A stretch of DNA of 64,000 nt from Protonemura montana (GCA_947568835.1 OX387603.1:10537943-10601942), one strand, 5' to 3'. Shown: positions 48,801-62,306, numbered from the stretch's first letter. The notes: generated by a model not told the origin, from the letters alone. Numbers and translations: made by a program.

Positions 48801-50470
48801 TACAAAATTGTATATATTTGGTTTGTTTGCCGTGTCTTCTACCTTCAAAGGTAGAAGAAGAGCCATTGAAGATATTGAAGCCATTTTGATACAACATTCG
48901 CACCGTCCTGGTTCCGACTTGACTATTCTTGGGAACTGGGGAGGCAAGGCTTTGAGCCATAAAACCCTTGCTTGGCTAGGTACCGTTTACGAGCCTTTGG
49001 GAAGAGACAGAAATGTTAAAATAAATTTTGGTAACCCGTGTTTGAAAACTAAGAAATCTTACAGGTGAATGACAAAAGCCTCGAAAATCTCTACTGTGTT
49101 TTGATATTTTGAGATGCTATCTCGTCTGGCTTCCAAGTACTGAAGGCTACAATTTCAACCCAAGCATGCCCTATTTCCGAACAAACATAAAATAACAAGC
49201 TATTAAACTATTTCACAGCGATGACTCGAAATGGGCTTGGTCTGTGAACTTGTGAAGCTATTGAATAGCCAACAGCGACATAAATCACAAGACAGCCAGT
49301 ATCTAGCCCAAAAGGTTGTCTAAGACGTTGGGGATTGAAGTTGGAAGCCAGGTGATACTGACCAGAGGAGGGATAAACAAAAAAAACTCCTCTAGGTCCT
49401 AGGAGATGGACGCTTTCCTGACCGAACGTCAAGACACAATTCTTTTCAGTTTACAGAGAGCTGACCATGATGCTGAAGAGACAAAACAAAACCCTGGCTT
49501 GCCCACCCTAAAGATATTCATTTTACCCACCCCCCATCAGGCATGTTGGGCGTGGGTGGGGACCAACGGAAAACGTACATCTTTCGTTTTACCGTGTTTG
49601 TTCATTGCTAAGGTGAATATACGCTGTGATTGCCAACATACTGATAGAAGTTTCTTTTCGCGAACAAGCAACAACCCTTTAGCTAGAATTTAAAGTAGTC
49701 ATCAAATGCTGCACGGCAATAGTACATTTATTGTACATCTTCAAGTTAAAAATAAGGTTAATTTTGAGTGATACTTGAGTTAGTTTTAGATTGAATAGTG
49801 GTTGATATGTATTATAGAAATAACAAATTAAATCTGTCAAATAAGTTTAAGGCCCGTCTTTCTCGTAACTGTTTTCGCTTTAAGTACACCAGGAAAATCA
49901 TGAGAAAAGCGAGAAAATCTCGGGAAAACCACGTGCGATGAGAATATCAGCAGCGCCATCTTTCTTACCTGAAAGGTGCACTAGTTTCTAAGTAGGAGGT
50001 GAGCGGTGATTGGCTGGCATCTCAGGTGATGAACACGCCCCACAGGTAGGACAGGTAACGTCGTTCATTGGTGCCCGCTCTATTTAACGCTCAACACATT
50101 TTATGAATACAGACAAAATTACTGTCGGTCAAATGTCTTAATAGCTTATCACATATAATTAACACAAAACATTAATGTCTGCTGACAAAACAACCATGAC
50201 CTACTTACGGAAACCATGTTATGCAACGATGCTACAACCACCTTAGTGTGGTAAAAAGGTGTGGACTCCAGATTGGGGTTTTCGAATTATCATACATGAT
50301 CCTTTACAGCATTTGATGAATGAAACAAAATTAAAGCATTATGTCTACATCAATTTGGCAAAGAAGATGCTTCATGTCATGTGAGCGCCAGGCTAAAAAG
50401 GATTTCATAAAAACCGTAAATTTCCAACCATAATTAAGAAATCTGTCTGTACCCATTGGCAAACTATAAT
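45868..50470. other. Gene-poor segment downstream of UBE2J2
   Basis: No gene can be supported. AATAAA at about 46985 may end a UBE2J2 transcript. ORFs at 46435-46659, 47614-47856, 48666-49068 and 49406-49693 have no recognisable domains; the overlapping open frames on both strands at 48666-49068 may be a decayed repeat. E-box-like CAGGTG/CACCTG and CACGTG sites occur at about 49930-50070. Confidence 0.5.
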
Positions 50471-50477
50471 ATTAAAG

Positions 50478-50502
50478 ATAATAATAATAATAATAATAAT
50501 AC
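50478..50502 (+). repeat. AAT trinucleotide microsatellite
   Basis: About eight uninterrupted ATA/AAT units. Confidence 0.95.
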
Positions 50503-52253
50503 AAATAATGGCCGAGCCGAACGCGTATTTCTGAAGTTGATTTATTGTTTTCATTCTGCATGCTTTTAAAACGTACTTTCTTCCAATCCGGCCGCGATCT
50601 CCTATGGTTTGTCACGGTTTCCTATTGCGACCATCGCTCAACTGGCCGATGAGACCTCGGATCTTCGCATCCATTCCCCAGAGCTCACAATTAGATCTTC
50701 CAGTTTCTCCCCCTGTCACGTTGTCATCAATCAAGTGGACACGGCACGGTTTCTTTTGGCGAGGCTACTGACTATCCGAGCTCTGGGGTTCGAATTCGAT
50801 CCTCAAAGCGGGCGCCGAAAGAGTGTGGCACCTTGGACGTCTTGGTAGAGTGTGAAGAAAGAAGACGTAGGAATTACATGCCAGCTAGTGGACAGAATTA
50901 CCTTTTCAAAAGATTGGAACCAGGACCTGTTGTTTTAGAAAAGTACCTCAATTTTACATCTAAAACTCAAGTAGTACCAGAGTAACACGAATTAATATAC
51001 AAACAAGTATAATGCATTGTATTGGTTGGCAAATTGTATGACAAATTGTATTGTTTGACTTTGAGAAAACAATGAACAACTCATTCCCGTAATACCAAAT
51101 GGTTGGCATATAGGACGAAAGTCTCGATTAATTGGACAGAAGCTGCAATTTATATTGAAGAAACATTTTATTATTTGTAATCGAATTTATTTACAATCCC
51201 CTCTTTTCGAACAAAATTTTGTCGGACAGGTTATTTTCAAATAGTTTAAATTATGACATGGTTATAGATACCAGCCCATAAAATTCTATTGTGTAGCCAG
51301 GACTGGCGAAATTTACTTTTTTCAATTGTTTTCTGTCATAAGCCGCGCACATGTGGCCAGTGGCCAGTTACCTGCAACCTGTAGCGCTCTGAGCTATACC
51401 AAAACGCGCGTTTTAAGTTTTCAATGCCTTTATGATAGGTAAGGCAGTCGTGTAAATAGGTATAATACGACCCAGCATAATGCGATCCACCTCTCAGGTT
51501 CCCAGCCCGAAAACGAGAAGCACATGCGACATGTGGATCGGATCAAGACTCTGGAGGACCAAGGTCTCTAATTGGGTGCAGCCAGGAATCGAAGAGAGAC
51601 CCATGGCACATCTGGACGCCACATCGCCGTCAGGTGGTTGTGAGGACTGGGACAGGGTCGTGACTGGAGTGAAAGAGTTGATCATGTGACGAGCACATGT
51701 TTGTCGATTGTTATGGCGATGGGCTAAGTTGTTTTGGGGAGGGTCCCATACAAAGATGGAACTAGGTTCTTTTATAATTTAAAAATCTTTACTTTGTTGC
51801 AAGTTGTCGCAAGTTGATGATAGCGATTGATTTCTTCATTTGTAATTACTGGAGTCTGGATAATATCGTGGATGGAAATATGTTTTTAAAGGAAAATTCC
51901 TTTTATAAACCAAACTAACATTTGTTTGCAAGATTTTGGTTTTCTCTGCTGTTTCCCCATAGGAGCTGAAACCAGTAAGTAGGAGAGCGTGGAAAAATGT
52001 GCGACCAAACAGGGATCGAACCTGGGACCTTCCATATGCCGGTCGGGTGGTAGTTTTTCCTTTATATTTTTTAATTAAATTCATTCTCTTGAAAATAAAT
52101 TTTTTCATGTCTCCAATTTTCTTTTGAATTGTCTTTGATGACTCATTCCTTCTTTGCCACGAATTGCTCTAAAATATTTTTAGATTCTTTGCGATTTTAA
52201 ATATTTTACTAGTTACATTCATTACGCTGTTTTGGCAACTTTTCGATAAAGTT

Positions 52254-52775
52254 TTATAATGATTTCAAGCTATGATTATTAAATGAAGATCTTACAGTTT
52301 CAGAAATACTTAAATCGCACAACGAAATTTTAATTCCGTGCGAATTAACCGTTGAACTATGGCCAGTTATTTCAGTTTTATCACTCGCTGGCCAAGTATG
52401 ATAGCCGTGATTGACACGCTCGTGCAACACTTCTTTTAAGAAACATTTACCCCATTTTCCCATGATTTGTCTCCTTCCTGCCATTCGCCGATTGGAAATA
52501 CAGTGCTCCGTTTCAAACCCCGGGTGGGTTTGTTTTTGTCCCGTCCATGTCGATGCGACAGAGATGATTAGGCCTGTAAACACGATGTAATCATGTAACG
52601 GGGCTGCAGGTGGCCCCAACAGGTAAAACCGAACCGTGTGTCGGCAGCCCTTGCGGTACTCACATCTGCACACCGACTTGTCAAACGTTCTGATCCCGTA
52701 TCTCGAATTCTCGTGTTCGAACGCGTGCTTTTCTGTTTCAAATAACTGTCCACTGTGCGTGTGAACTGTCACCAC
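52254..52775 (-). other. Unrecognised 173-codon ORF
   Basis: This is the longest ORF in the gene-poor region. It has a Cys-containing stretch near residues 31-45 and Pro-rich GPPAAPLHDY. No family is recognised, and there is no clear splice partner or neighbour support. It could be a repeat remnant, a chance frame or a lineage-specific exon. Confidence 0.2.
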
Positions 52776-55775
52776 TTACTTGATGTGCAAAGGCCGCTCA
52801 AGAACTGTTATGATGATCCGCATTGCGGTCTCTCAGACCATGGGAAAGAACCTCAGACATTCTGGAGTCATGTGAAAAACGGGAATTAAAAGTTTAGCCG
52901 CCCTCCTGTCATACCGCATTGAATCAATCGATATACGATTTTATTAGAATTTATAACTGTGTGTACGAAAATGGCCTGCCCAAATCTTTTAAGCTAATAA
53001 TGACACTGTTATGAGAATATCGGATGCATGGTCATATATTTAGAACCATACCTTTATCAATCTTAACTTTCCTTGCCAAGTGATCACACCATCACCACCT
53101 CAAAATTTAGTGAACATTTCAGGAGACTTACCTCGGAGAAAGGAATGGGTTGGGGCATAGGTAGAGGCTTACATTTTGACCGTGGCAGGGCTATGAAAAA
53201 AAAATCTTATTCCCATTTTGGTGCGCTTATTGCGGAACTTGACCATTTTGTAATGTGCACAAATAATTTTCAGTCTTGCCCAAACTGTATTTCGAATAGT
53301 TTGATTGTGTGCTTTAATTTAAGAACCATTTGTAAGTTTCAGTTTTCAATGTAAAATGCAAATTATTGTAGGCGAGTTTTCCTGACAATTTTCCTATCCT
53401 ATTATTGTAGATCCTATTCAGCGGCATGCTTCAATTATAGTGTCACCTTCACAAGCCGAGAAAATATTAGTAATTCGTACCATAGCCAATTGGACGTTGA
53501 CCCTTCAAAATGCATCGCATTAGTATGCAGTAGTGGAAAAGTTACAGCCGGAGTCCGCCAGTGACTTCTTTGCAATCTACGGGGTGGTCGAGTGTAATGA
53601 GCCGGATCATATAATTAATCAAACCAAACGGCCCATTAAAATTGTAGTAATTACTTTAAAACTCTATTTCGGCAAGCGATCTCATATAACCTAACTAATG
53701 TATGACAGCGGCATGGTTAGTTTGTGATCCAAAGTAGATGGTGCTAATTTTGCGACACGGACAGTGTCGCGTGTCTGGCCGTGGGGTGAGGTGAATATGT
53801 AATTACAAAAATAGCGGATTTTTTACCTTGAAATGCTCACAAACTGACGAAAATTAAGCTTTAGTTTTGATAAAAAAATCAGAAGAAGTCTGACCCTCGA
53901 GACTCAATACTGTAACAGTTGTTATGTTCGCGATTTTGAATCGTTTGTGACAACTAGCGCCCACGGTGGCTTAAATTCCCACTAAAAAATAACGAGTTTT
54001 TAGCTGACCTCACGAAACAACGCTCGAAATCAGTTGTGCACCGGTTGACAAATTGATAGAGTGGCCCACCGTTTCATCTTACCTAAGAGGCGAAGCACTC
54101 AGCTTTACTGCTTTACCGATTTCCGCTAGGAGCGGCCGAGTGTTTCATCTTTATTGGAGATTTTGTTTTCACACTCATCGCTCCGCAATAAATCGATATC
54201 CGGTGCCGACGCGTTTACAGAGTGACACCGCGGGTACCCAAATCACTCTGTCTCACCATGGAATAAGCAAGGTGCAAGGTGAGTCAAACACGAATAGCTT
54301 AGATAGCTTTAAACGATTTTTTTTTTATCGTGGCAGCGTTTCTCTATAGAGCCGCTTTTTACCTCGGCTCCCACTCCGAACTAAATGACACCTGTTGTTC
54401 ATGGATATCAACATGGATATCTTATGAACGAATCACTGCCCTGCAATGTACCGCGAGTGCGGATTAAGTCACTAACTGTATGACCATAAACTACAATTTC
54501 AGCTAAGAAGATAATGTTAAAAGGCGAACAGAATAAAATGAGACACATTAATAAATGTAATCGAATCTTCTCGTTATTTGGGCAAGCTTTCTTGTTGCGT
54601 GGAAGGTGTGTGTACACAGAGAGAAGGTTCCAAATAACAAGCAAGATTGTTATCTGTCAAGAAATGTGTATATGTTTCAACTATAAATGCATCACACGTG
54701 CATGTAAAATTGTCCAAACATTAGAAATATAGTCCAACTATATAAAAAAATCATATGAAAACCAATTAACGTGATAATGATCTAGTACAGGCCAATTGCC
54801 AATTAAAAATCATTGTCAACCCAGCGAGCGAGAGGCTCGCCAAGCAAGGTATAATATCGGAGGTTATTGAACCCAACGGTCCATCTACCACTGCCACCAC
54901 TGTTTGTGTTGGTTCCAGGAAGGCTGGCGATAACAATGTTACCGAAAATCAACCTTTGTACAGTTATCTGAGTGTGCAGAGCACAGAGAACAGGTGGCTA
55001 ATCTTCGCGGAAATAAGGGTTGCAACTCGCATCGACCGTTGCAATAAGAGTACAAGCGGTGTGGGGTGATTACGGTGTCGTCGGCAAACGCGTAGTCAAA
55101 GGGCCCGTTGGGGATGGGTGGTATTTGGCATGTGACAGCTAGACGCAGTGGGAATCGCGAAATAGGTGTCGCTTCCATTGCACGTACTGGATTTGGTGAG
55201 CGGTTAAAACTGTTTGGGATTTGCGTTTCGGATGTTCAAAATTTTACAATCCTAAAAATCAACCAAAATGATTTAAACAACAGATGAATTAGTCAAATGT
55301 TGGTTAATTATCTACCATGTAAATACTGTAAATAAATACTGTCATCTAGCCAATACTTATACAAATGTATAAACTGTAAATACTGGCAAGTCCGCAGCTA
55401 AGTAGCTCAAGAATTGGAAATGTTTAAAATAATCTAATTGTCAGAGGTATATTTCAAATCATAGAGTTAGTTATGCTTTTTCTCTAGCACGAGCTGACAT
55501 TGCGCAGAAAATGAAGCATTACGAAACGATTTTCTCCGAAATATCATAACGTGCTGACAAAATCATACCAGCAACCTTTAACAAGAACCGTTTGTCGTTA
55601 TTACGGGCCGAAAAAATGAGCCCCGTGTTACAACAACAAAATGAAGTCCCATCTCACTAAAATCTTGGAACAGTTGAACGTCACGACGAGTCCCCTCGCA
55701 AATCGGGGTTTCCGGGAAGCGCCGGAAATGCGTTGTGACAGGTGAGCATGGCGACGAGTGTGGGGTGAAGTTCTT

Positions 55776-55830
55776 GGCGCCGCGGCGCCAGACGCCTCGA
55801 TGACGTCATAGGACGACGTCATGGGCTGAT
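55776..55830. promoter_or_regulatory. GC-rich palindromes with paired CRE-like sites
   Basis: GGCGCCGCGGCGCC (55776-55789) is a perfect 14-base palindrome. TGACGTCA (55801-55808) is a perfect CRE/ATF palindrome and GACGTCAT follows at about 55815. The patch is unusually CpG-rich for this AT-rich region and may be an isolated regulatory element. Confidence 0.35.
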
Positions 55831-57048
55831 CGGCGACCACAATTTGACAGGCGTCTTGGCAGTTACATGACTTTCAAGCGACGCACCGTCGCGGACGAAA
55901 GATTGTCACAGTGACATTTTATCTGAAGAATCAATCGTCAGCAGCTCAGAGGAGTGACGTGGAAAGATGTGCCGTTTACTTTTTGAGAGAGATGATGCAG
56001 ACCGAAACACGGCCGCTCGAGGCTGGAACGCAATCCTCGTGGACATTTTATACCTACGTTTTATACCCACATAAACGGTGAATAGTTTGATGTGCTGGAA
56101 GCACTGATTCTCTTGCAATCACCGAAGCTGAGCAACAATTCCCTGGATCAGTTATTGGATGGGTGAAAATATTGGTGACTACAAATGTGTTTGAGAGAGA
56201 CGATGGACTTACCTAGCTAATACGATGATTTGTGGAGGAATTTTGTAGTTCGAAATGTACCGTTCTTCGCAATGGTTCCCCTTCTGAAGTCGTACTGAAT
56301 ATATAGGCTGCTCATTTTTGGCTCCGCGTTTCCCCTTTTCTCTTGCAGGCTAGGCAAGGTGCTTACCATCCTCATGATCACCCACTCATTCACCGACACC
56401 ATCAGACCAGCACCACAGGGCCCGTTGTCAAAACAGTGCGTCGTAAAACACCACCACGCTAATTTTGCTGCTGGTCAAAATATACTATCTCAGTGGAATG
56501 TGTATCTACTCAAAGTAACTGGACTGACAATTTGACATCGTTTTCATGTTCTCTACCAATTGTAATACACATATCCTAATAGACGATCGGTATAGATTTA
56601 ACATTTAACATTTTAATTGTCTTGTATGTACCTGTAAACAGCCGTATCATGTTTATTTACATACAGGACACGTTGACCTCCGTACACTCGAAATAACCTT
56701 GTACTCGAAACAGGGGTCCAAAGACAGCACTTACACTCTCGTAACCCGAACTACGCCGATATTAAATTTTATAATACGTTGCCAAAGCAGGTAAAGGCCG
56801 GAACCACAGATAGACGGAACGAGTTATATTATAAAACTAAATGAAATCATATTTTATTAACATGCGGTTTTTATAGCTGCTATGATTTCTTTATGAATGG
56901 TAAAAAATTGGAATACAACGACTGTCTTTATATAATTGTAGTGATCACACTGGCAATGAACTGAATTATTTTGATCATTTAAAGGAAATCATTAAAATGT
57001 ACAAAATTACTCTCATCAAATACACTAAAATCGTCTCTAAAAGCATGC

Positions 57049-57128
57049 GTTCAAGTAGATCAATGGGTTAGCCGTTAGAGCAACACTCGCGGTAGGTGAA
57101 GATCGGGGTTCGAGTCCCTGTTTGGGCA
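57049..57128 (+). repeat. tRNA-derived sequence (tRNA pseudogene or SINE head)
   Basis: B-box GGTTCGAGTCC lies at 57107-57117 within a T-arm (CGGGG/CCCTG). The 5' GTTCAAG and 3' TTTGGGC can pair as a seven-base acceptor stem with wobbles. The D-arm is abnormal: its loop is too long and the stem is mismatched, and the anticodon loop lacks the usual U before the anticodon. The end CCCTGTTTGG is shared with the minus-strand copy near 52012, which suggests a SINE family. Confidence 0.5.
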
Positions 57129-57329
57129 TCAAGTTTTGAGATGGTAGTGGTGAACATAATAATACAATATTTCACACATTTTTGGTTTCAATATTCGATA
57201 CTTCAAAGTTCAGGACACAAACTAAAGAATAATTGTAATTTCATTTCATATTTGCTTTTCATTTTTAAACTTTACCGTCATTACCCCTTCACCACACTCT
57301 TTACTTGTAAAAATATCCTCCTTTTTGCA

Positions 57330-57600
57330 ACATTGTCCCCGCTGCGTACCGGACGTCCCAACCAGCACCTTCATCATCCGCCGTCGGGACGTAGAGACGC
57401 CGCCCACGTGCTGGCTCGACGCCCGCGACGCCACCGACGCCGTGCATCACCGTGGCAACGAGGCGTCGCGGCGCCCGTAACTCATCGCCATTGGCCGCGT
57501 CGCCGGACAAAGCGAATTGTTGCCGCGCGCGCGTCGGCGTCGGCGTCGGCTGACAGCTTTCACAGGCACGGTCCGACCAATTCGTCGTGCAAACCAAGGG
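57330..57600. other. CpG-rich island in AT-rich surroundings
   Basis: This segment is strongly CpG-rich, including GTCGGCGTCGGCGTCGGC at about 57535-57552, and is open in several frames on both strands. One plus frame reads CVPDVPTSTFIIRRRDVET and runs to a stop near 57480, but no acceptor precedes it. It may be an exon of an unseen gene or a regulatory CpG island. Confidence 0.4.
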
Positions 57601-60230
57601 ATGGATAGCAAAAGTCCATACTTACATGTATCTTCACCAAGAAGAAGACTGTACAATGAAGTAATGCGACAGAGTTGTAACTAGTCTGAGTCTTCCAACT
57701 TCTCGTACTACTTTTAGTAATGTAGGCACACTTCTATAGGTAATCGAGTACTTTTAGCTTTGCGTTTAGTACTTTGCTGCTGGTATGTAATAATTTTTGG
57801 GAAATTCTTTGTCTTTGGTTTATAGCCTGCGTCCTTGCTGGCAACTCACCTTCTTTAAAAATGACAAGATAGTTTTTTTTGCCTATATGCCGGGAGTATT
57901 GGGAAATTGAATAAATTCCAACTTTTATTTGGGCCTATGGTCCCTTCTTTTCATCGTCAATACTTGATGCAGTGCCAGGAATGGGGCGCTTCTGCATCGG
58001 GACATGAGTGTGCTGAAAACTATTCCTTTGCCACACAGCGATAAACCGATTAACATTGCCCACAGTTCTGTCTACAAATTCCAAAAATTTGACTCTTTGT
58101 ACTAAAAGATGGCTGTCTTAAATGAACAATATATTGATCAAAATGCAACGTTTTTTTTTTAATTGATGCATACCGATGCAGCCTCTAGCTCTATATTTTG
58201 AAATTCTGAACTCTTGTCGTCGATGTCATAAGCAGTAAAATTTATTTGTTTTGAATAGAAGCTGAAATATTTTGTAGCTAATCGTCAACTCCAACGAAAC
58301 TCTTTGATTTTTTGACCGAATTAAACTCGATTTTAAAATTCAGCTGACATTTTCTAAAGAGAGACGGAGATTAGCGCATGTCGAAAGCGAGATAGAAAGA
58401 GACGGACACTCAGGTTGACACAGTGAGGTGACAGAGAAAGGAAAAGGACAAAATGCCGACTGACAAACGGTTTCCTGGAAGCGAATCTCGGGTGCTGCTC
58501 AAAGGGAACTAGTTGGCACATGACAGGCAACGAAATAAATCGGTCAGGACGAGACAACGATTAAGAAAATATTAATTATTATTATTTTCCTTCTCAATCG
58601 AGTTCGAAATATCTTACAGAGCACAGCATCCATAAATTACTGGGAATTATCCCAAAAATAGCCGCGGCGAAGAGAGATTTGTTTTGCTGTACAAGTTTAT
58701 ACAGGATTTTATATACACGGCACCTCCTAGTTGATAAAAGTTTTGGTACAAATAAAGAAATTACAGTTTCTTGAAAGTTTATAAAATACTGCCATATAGA
58801 CAAGAAATCTATATTAATAACAGTGACGCCATTATTCGGGTGACAATACACGGCTGGTCCATTCGGTTGATCCTCATCCTCTGCAATTGGTCCACACCAT
58901 CATCTGGAACAAAAATGAGTCATGAGTCGAAGAGTCGTGAACATTATCACCCGTGTTGTGGTTTGAAAACCGTGCGGGTAACGTTGTTTGATGATTTAAA
59001 AGGGCACTCGGGTTGCTCCTGGCTCGCTCCTGGACCCCGATTGTGGGAATCTAAACTACTTGGGAGCCAGTCACGACGATCACGTCAACGTCAAACAAAA
59101 CAGCTGCTGTTAGTATTGCGTCGACCGGGGAAGATGAGCCACCGTTACAGAGACCGTGAGAAATCGTTCCCTCCGCTCCCGACTCTCAGCTGTCTACACT
59201 TTTTGCCGCCCTCCGACCAGGATGCCACCGCCAGACGACCACCAAGACAGGGGAAAACGGGGAAAGCGCGCGCGCAAATGTTTTCCCGATGAGGCGGTCG
59301 AATTTCAAATAAAAGGGTCAATGCCGAATGAGTTCATTAACGCGGTTCGGTCCGCGGAGCAATCATTATGGATAGGGTTTCGAGTTTCGAAACTAGATGA
59401 GAAAACCATTTAGTTTTTGCCGCCAATGGCCGCCTCTGTTTTGTTTCCTCTGAAGCAACAAACACAAGCCTAGTGCAGTGCAAGGCTGTGGGAAGATTTA
59501 CTGTTATTACGTGGGCTTATGGTGATGATCTGCGTTCGCGAGATCGGGGTTTGTTTATGGTATGAGTTGTACGGGGATGACGGCTCAAAGCTCGTTTGTT
59601 ATTGCCGGCCTCTTCGATGCTTGAAGGATAATTTTGAAGGTGCTGGATTTTGTTTATTGTGCTGTCGAACGAATTCTTTTGGATATCGACAAACACCGCT
59701 CTAGCTAGCTTACGATGGAGGTTGGTATCAAACCGTGTTGTTGCTTGATTATAAGACGCTATCTATTTTGGCTTCAGGGGCAAATATTTTTCGATCCATT
59801 GATTGACATGTGCAGTGATTGATTGGTCAGAAATGCAGGCACTTGAAAAATTATAATTCTTTGTTAGTCAAAACTCAGAAATAATTTTCCTCAGAATCTT
59901 GCTCGCAGATGGTCACAGAACAGACAATTTTGAATTCGAGTAACCATGGCATTTTTACAAGATCTTATCGATGAGCTTGAATGTCACATTAGCGAAAACA
60001 TGTAGGAAAACTGGGACATTAGGCTTTCCATGATATTGTACAAATTTCAAGAGGGAAATTATTACGTGTCTGGACCTTTTTCTATCGGTACATTTTGAGG
60101 TAAAATATACTTAATTTGACAATTTTCAGTATAAGTCATGGAAATGTGATGAACCAAATCAATTCGGTATTTTTAGGGTCTACAACCCAAAGTCCACCCT
60201 CTGAACTTACCTAAAAGGAGACAGGCATCG
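57601..60230. other. Gene-poor segment downstream of twist
   Basis: No gene is supported. ORFs at 58771-59292 and 59156-59413 overlap in a moderately GC-rich stretch, with basic RGKRGKRARK in the second, but no family is recognised. The part close to 60230 should be the 3' untranslated region of twist. Confidence 0.5.
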
Positions 60231-62306
60231 CTACTGGTTGTTCCAGTCGCCCTCCATGCGCCAGACGGAGAAAGCGTAACTGAGTCGCTCGTGCGCAACG
60301 AAGGAACAAGAGGAGGTCGCCGTTAGGGGGGCGCCGGAGGATCGGCCAGGGCCTCCTTGGCTGGGGCTGAAGGAGCCAGAACTCAACGCGTCTGCAACAG
60401 AGAAAAACAATTGATTGTTAGTTTTTGGTGCATTGAACGTGTTGGAAATCTAGAAACACTTCAGTACTTGGGTATTGGTCTCTCGTGCTTTACTGGTATA
60501 GACTTCTGAATAGCGGGCAACAATGCTGGTGACCCTGGTGACCAAGGGTCTTTACAGACTGCTTTGCTGCCAACTCAATCCAGAAAAAAAAAACTTACCT
60601 TTAAACCACTAAAGATTACATATTTTTCTGTTCCACAAGACATATCCAATCAGAGACTCCGATACATTTTTTCTTACTCTAAACAGATAAATACTTTCCA
60701 AGTTTCTTTTCACTTAGTTGGCGATCTAAATTCTAAGTGGCTACCTGCTGCTGATAGGTGCCAAATATCAAAGCTAACAATCATCAAGACATTAGATTTA
60801 CACAGTGAGTTGATAAAAAAAAATTGTTCACCTCCTGTTTTAACTATTTATCAACGGTATTTAAAGTTCCTCATTATGTTGCCTTTTTGACAGTCGTTGA
60901 AACTGGAAGATTTAAACCGCAAGAAATTAATTGCATCATGAAACCTACAGGAGGTCGTTGCTTTTAGCCTATAGCTGAAAAGCAAACGAGAGATCGTGCT
61001 CGATATATTATTGAATTTTTAGCTCGGCTCGGATTTCAAGTTCAGAAAATCTAGATTTTGAACTCGAGGCTCGCAGCTGATTCAGCACACACAAGCCAAT
61101 CGGGTCGGGAAGGGGAACGGTAAAACGTCAAAGTTTGGCGCGAGATATAATATTACTACTTGCACCATATAATTCATTACTCTGTGACAAATGACAATGG
61201 AGATGATCATTCTCTGCTTCTTAATTCCGGTATTGCTAAACCAAATTCTTCGTTTTAATACCAGTTTAGATTGGTTAAGCTATCCGGATGTCTCGACTTA
61301 TAAAGCGAATTCCCGCAGGGTCAATATGCCAACTGGTCAACTGGTACTCTAAGCTGGTACCTAACTTCGGCGAAAAGGGTGCATAGAATGAGAACTATTC
61401 GCTAGAATGAGAATGACTCCATTCCCTATCGTCTGGCCTAATTCTGCTGAATTATTTAATGGACCTTAACACTTATCAAGCGATTTCACTCATATATACA
61501 AATCTTTTACCACAGACCTTTGCAATGCGCTATTTTCATAAGCGAAATAACGCCAATCTTTAAATTGCAAAGTGTATTCGAATATCGTAGACTCATTCAT
61601 TTCCCGTTTAAATTGGGTGACAGTACAAAGACAGGACAAGCACAAAGTCATTTTGCTAACGTTGCCAATGGCACGACTGACACCTAACCAAAGCCAATAG
61701 ATTGGCAATGCACGTTCAGTGCTGAAACAAAATAACAGCCATTAACTCACCAGATTCGTCGTCGACGTCGTCGGTGTCCTCCTGGTGGAGTACTTGGTAG
61801 AGGAAGTCTATGTACCTAGACGCCAACTTCAGCGTCTGGATTTTAGACAGCTTGTCCGAGGGTAGCGTCGGTATGATCTTGCGCAGAGAAGAAAATGCTT
61901 CATTCAACGACTGTGTCCTCTGTCTCTCCCTGACGTTGGCCATCACGCGCTGCGACTGCAGCTCTTCGAACGACGCAGCTTTGCGCAGCCGTTTGCCTTC
62001 CGCCTCCTCGTCGCTGATCGGCTGCGCGGTTGCCCGACGTCTTTTTCTTGGGGGCAGCGTCGTTTTGGCGAAGCGTCGATAGTCGTCAGGTTTTGATGAT
62101 GATGAGGGTTCTTCGTAGTGTAGTCGGGGGTAGGTTGGCGGCGTGTAGAAAGGAAGGTATGAGTTCTGACTGGGAGAGGTCGCGTTTTGTGATGAGCGGC
62201 TCAAGTCCATGAGGCCGTGGTTGTAGGTGGACGACGGGAAGTCGTAAGAGGTTGGCGATGGAGAGGCGTCATGGTAGCAACCGTCTACTTCGGTCTTAAG
62301 GTGCAT
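60231..62306 (-). CDS. twi: Twist family bHLH transcription factor
   Basis: Twist binds E-boxes as a dimer and controls mesoderm formation and epithelial-mesenchymal behaviour. Two exons, 62306-61751 and 60391-60231, join in frame by a GT-AG intron (238 residues). The bHLH spans residues 120-173: [39 protein letters not shown] and [12 protein letters not shown], near identical to vertebrate and insect Twist. Basic stretches PPRKRRR (85-91) and GKRLRK lie before it. Exon 2 ends with the WR or Twist box, [17 protein letters not shown] (residues 219-235), a transactivation motif, after a Ser/Gly-rich linker. The start at 62306 ([12 protein letters not shown]) is preferred; an in-frame Met at 62405 would add 33 residues of less typical sequence. 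An acidic linker ([10 protein letters not shown]) follows the bHLH. Confidence 0.95.

Larger units (their letters stand above)
50503..57048. other. Gene-poor segment with tRNA-like repeat pieces
   Basis: No gene is supported. GGTTCGAATTCGATCC at 50787-50802 and GGGATCGAACC at 52012-52022 (GGTTCGATCCC on the minus strand) resemble tRNA B-boxes. A minus-strand ORF of 173 codons at 52254-52775 contains several Cys (KSVCRCEYRKGCRH) but nothing I recognise. A GC-rich patch lies at about 55690-55880. Confidence 0.5.

Noticed and set aside
57049..57128. Functional tRNA gene
   Set aside because: Abnormal D-arm and anticodon loop; called as tRNA-derived only.
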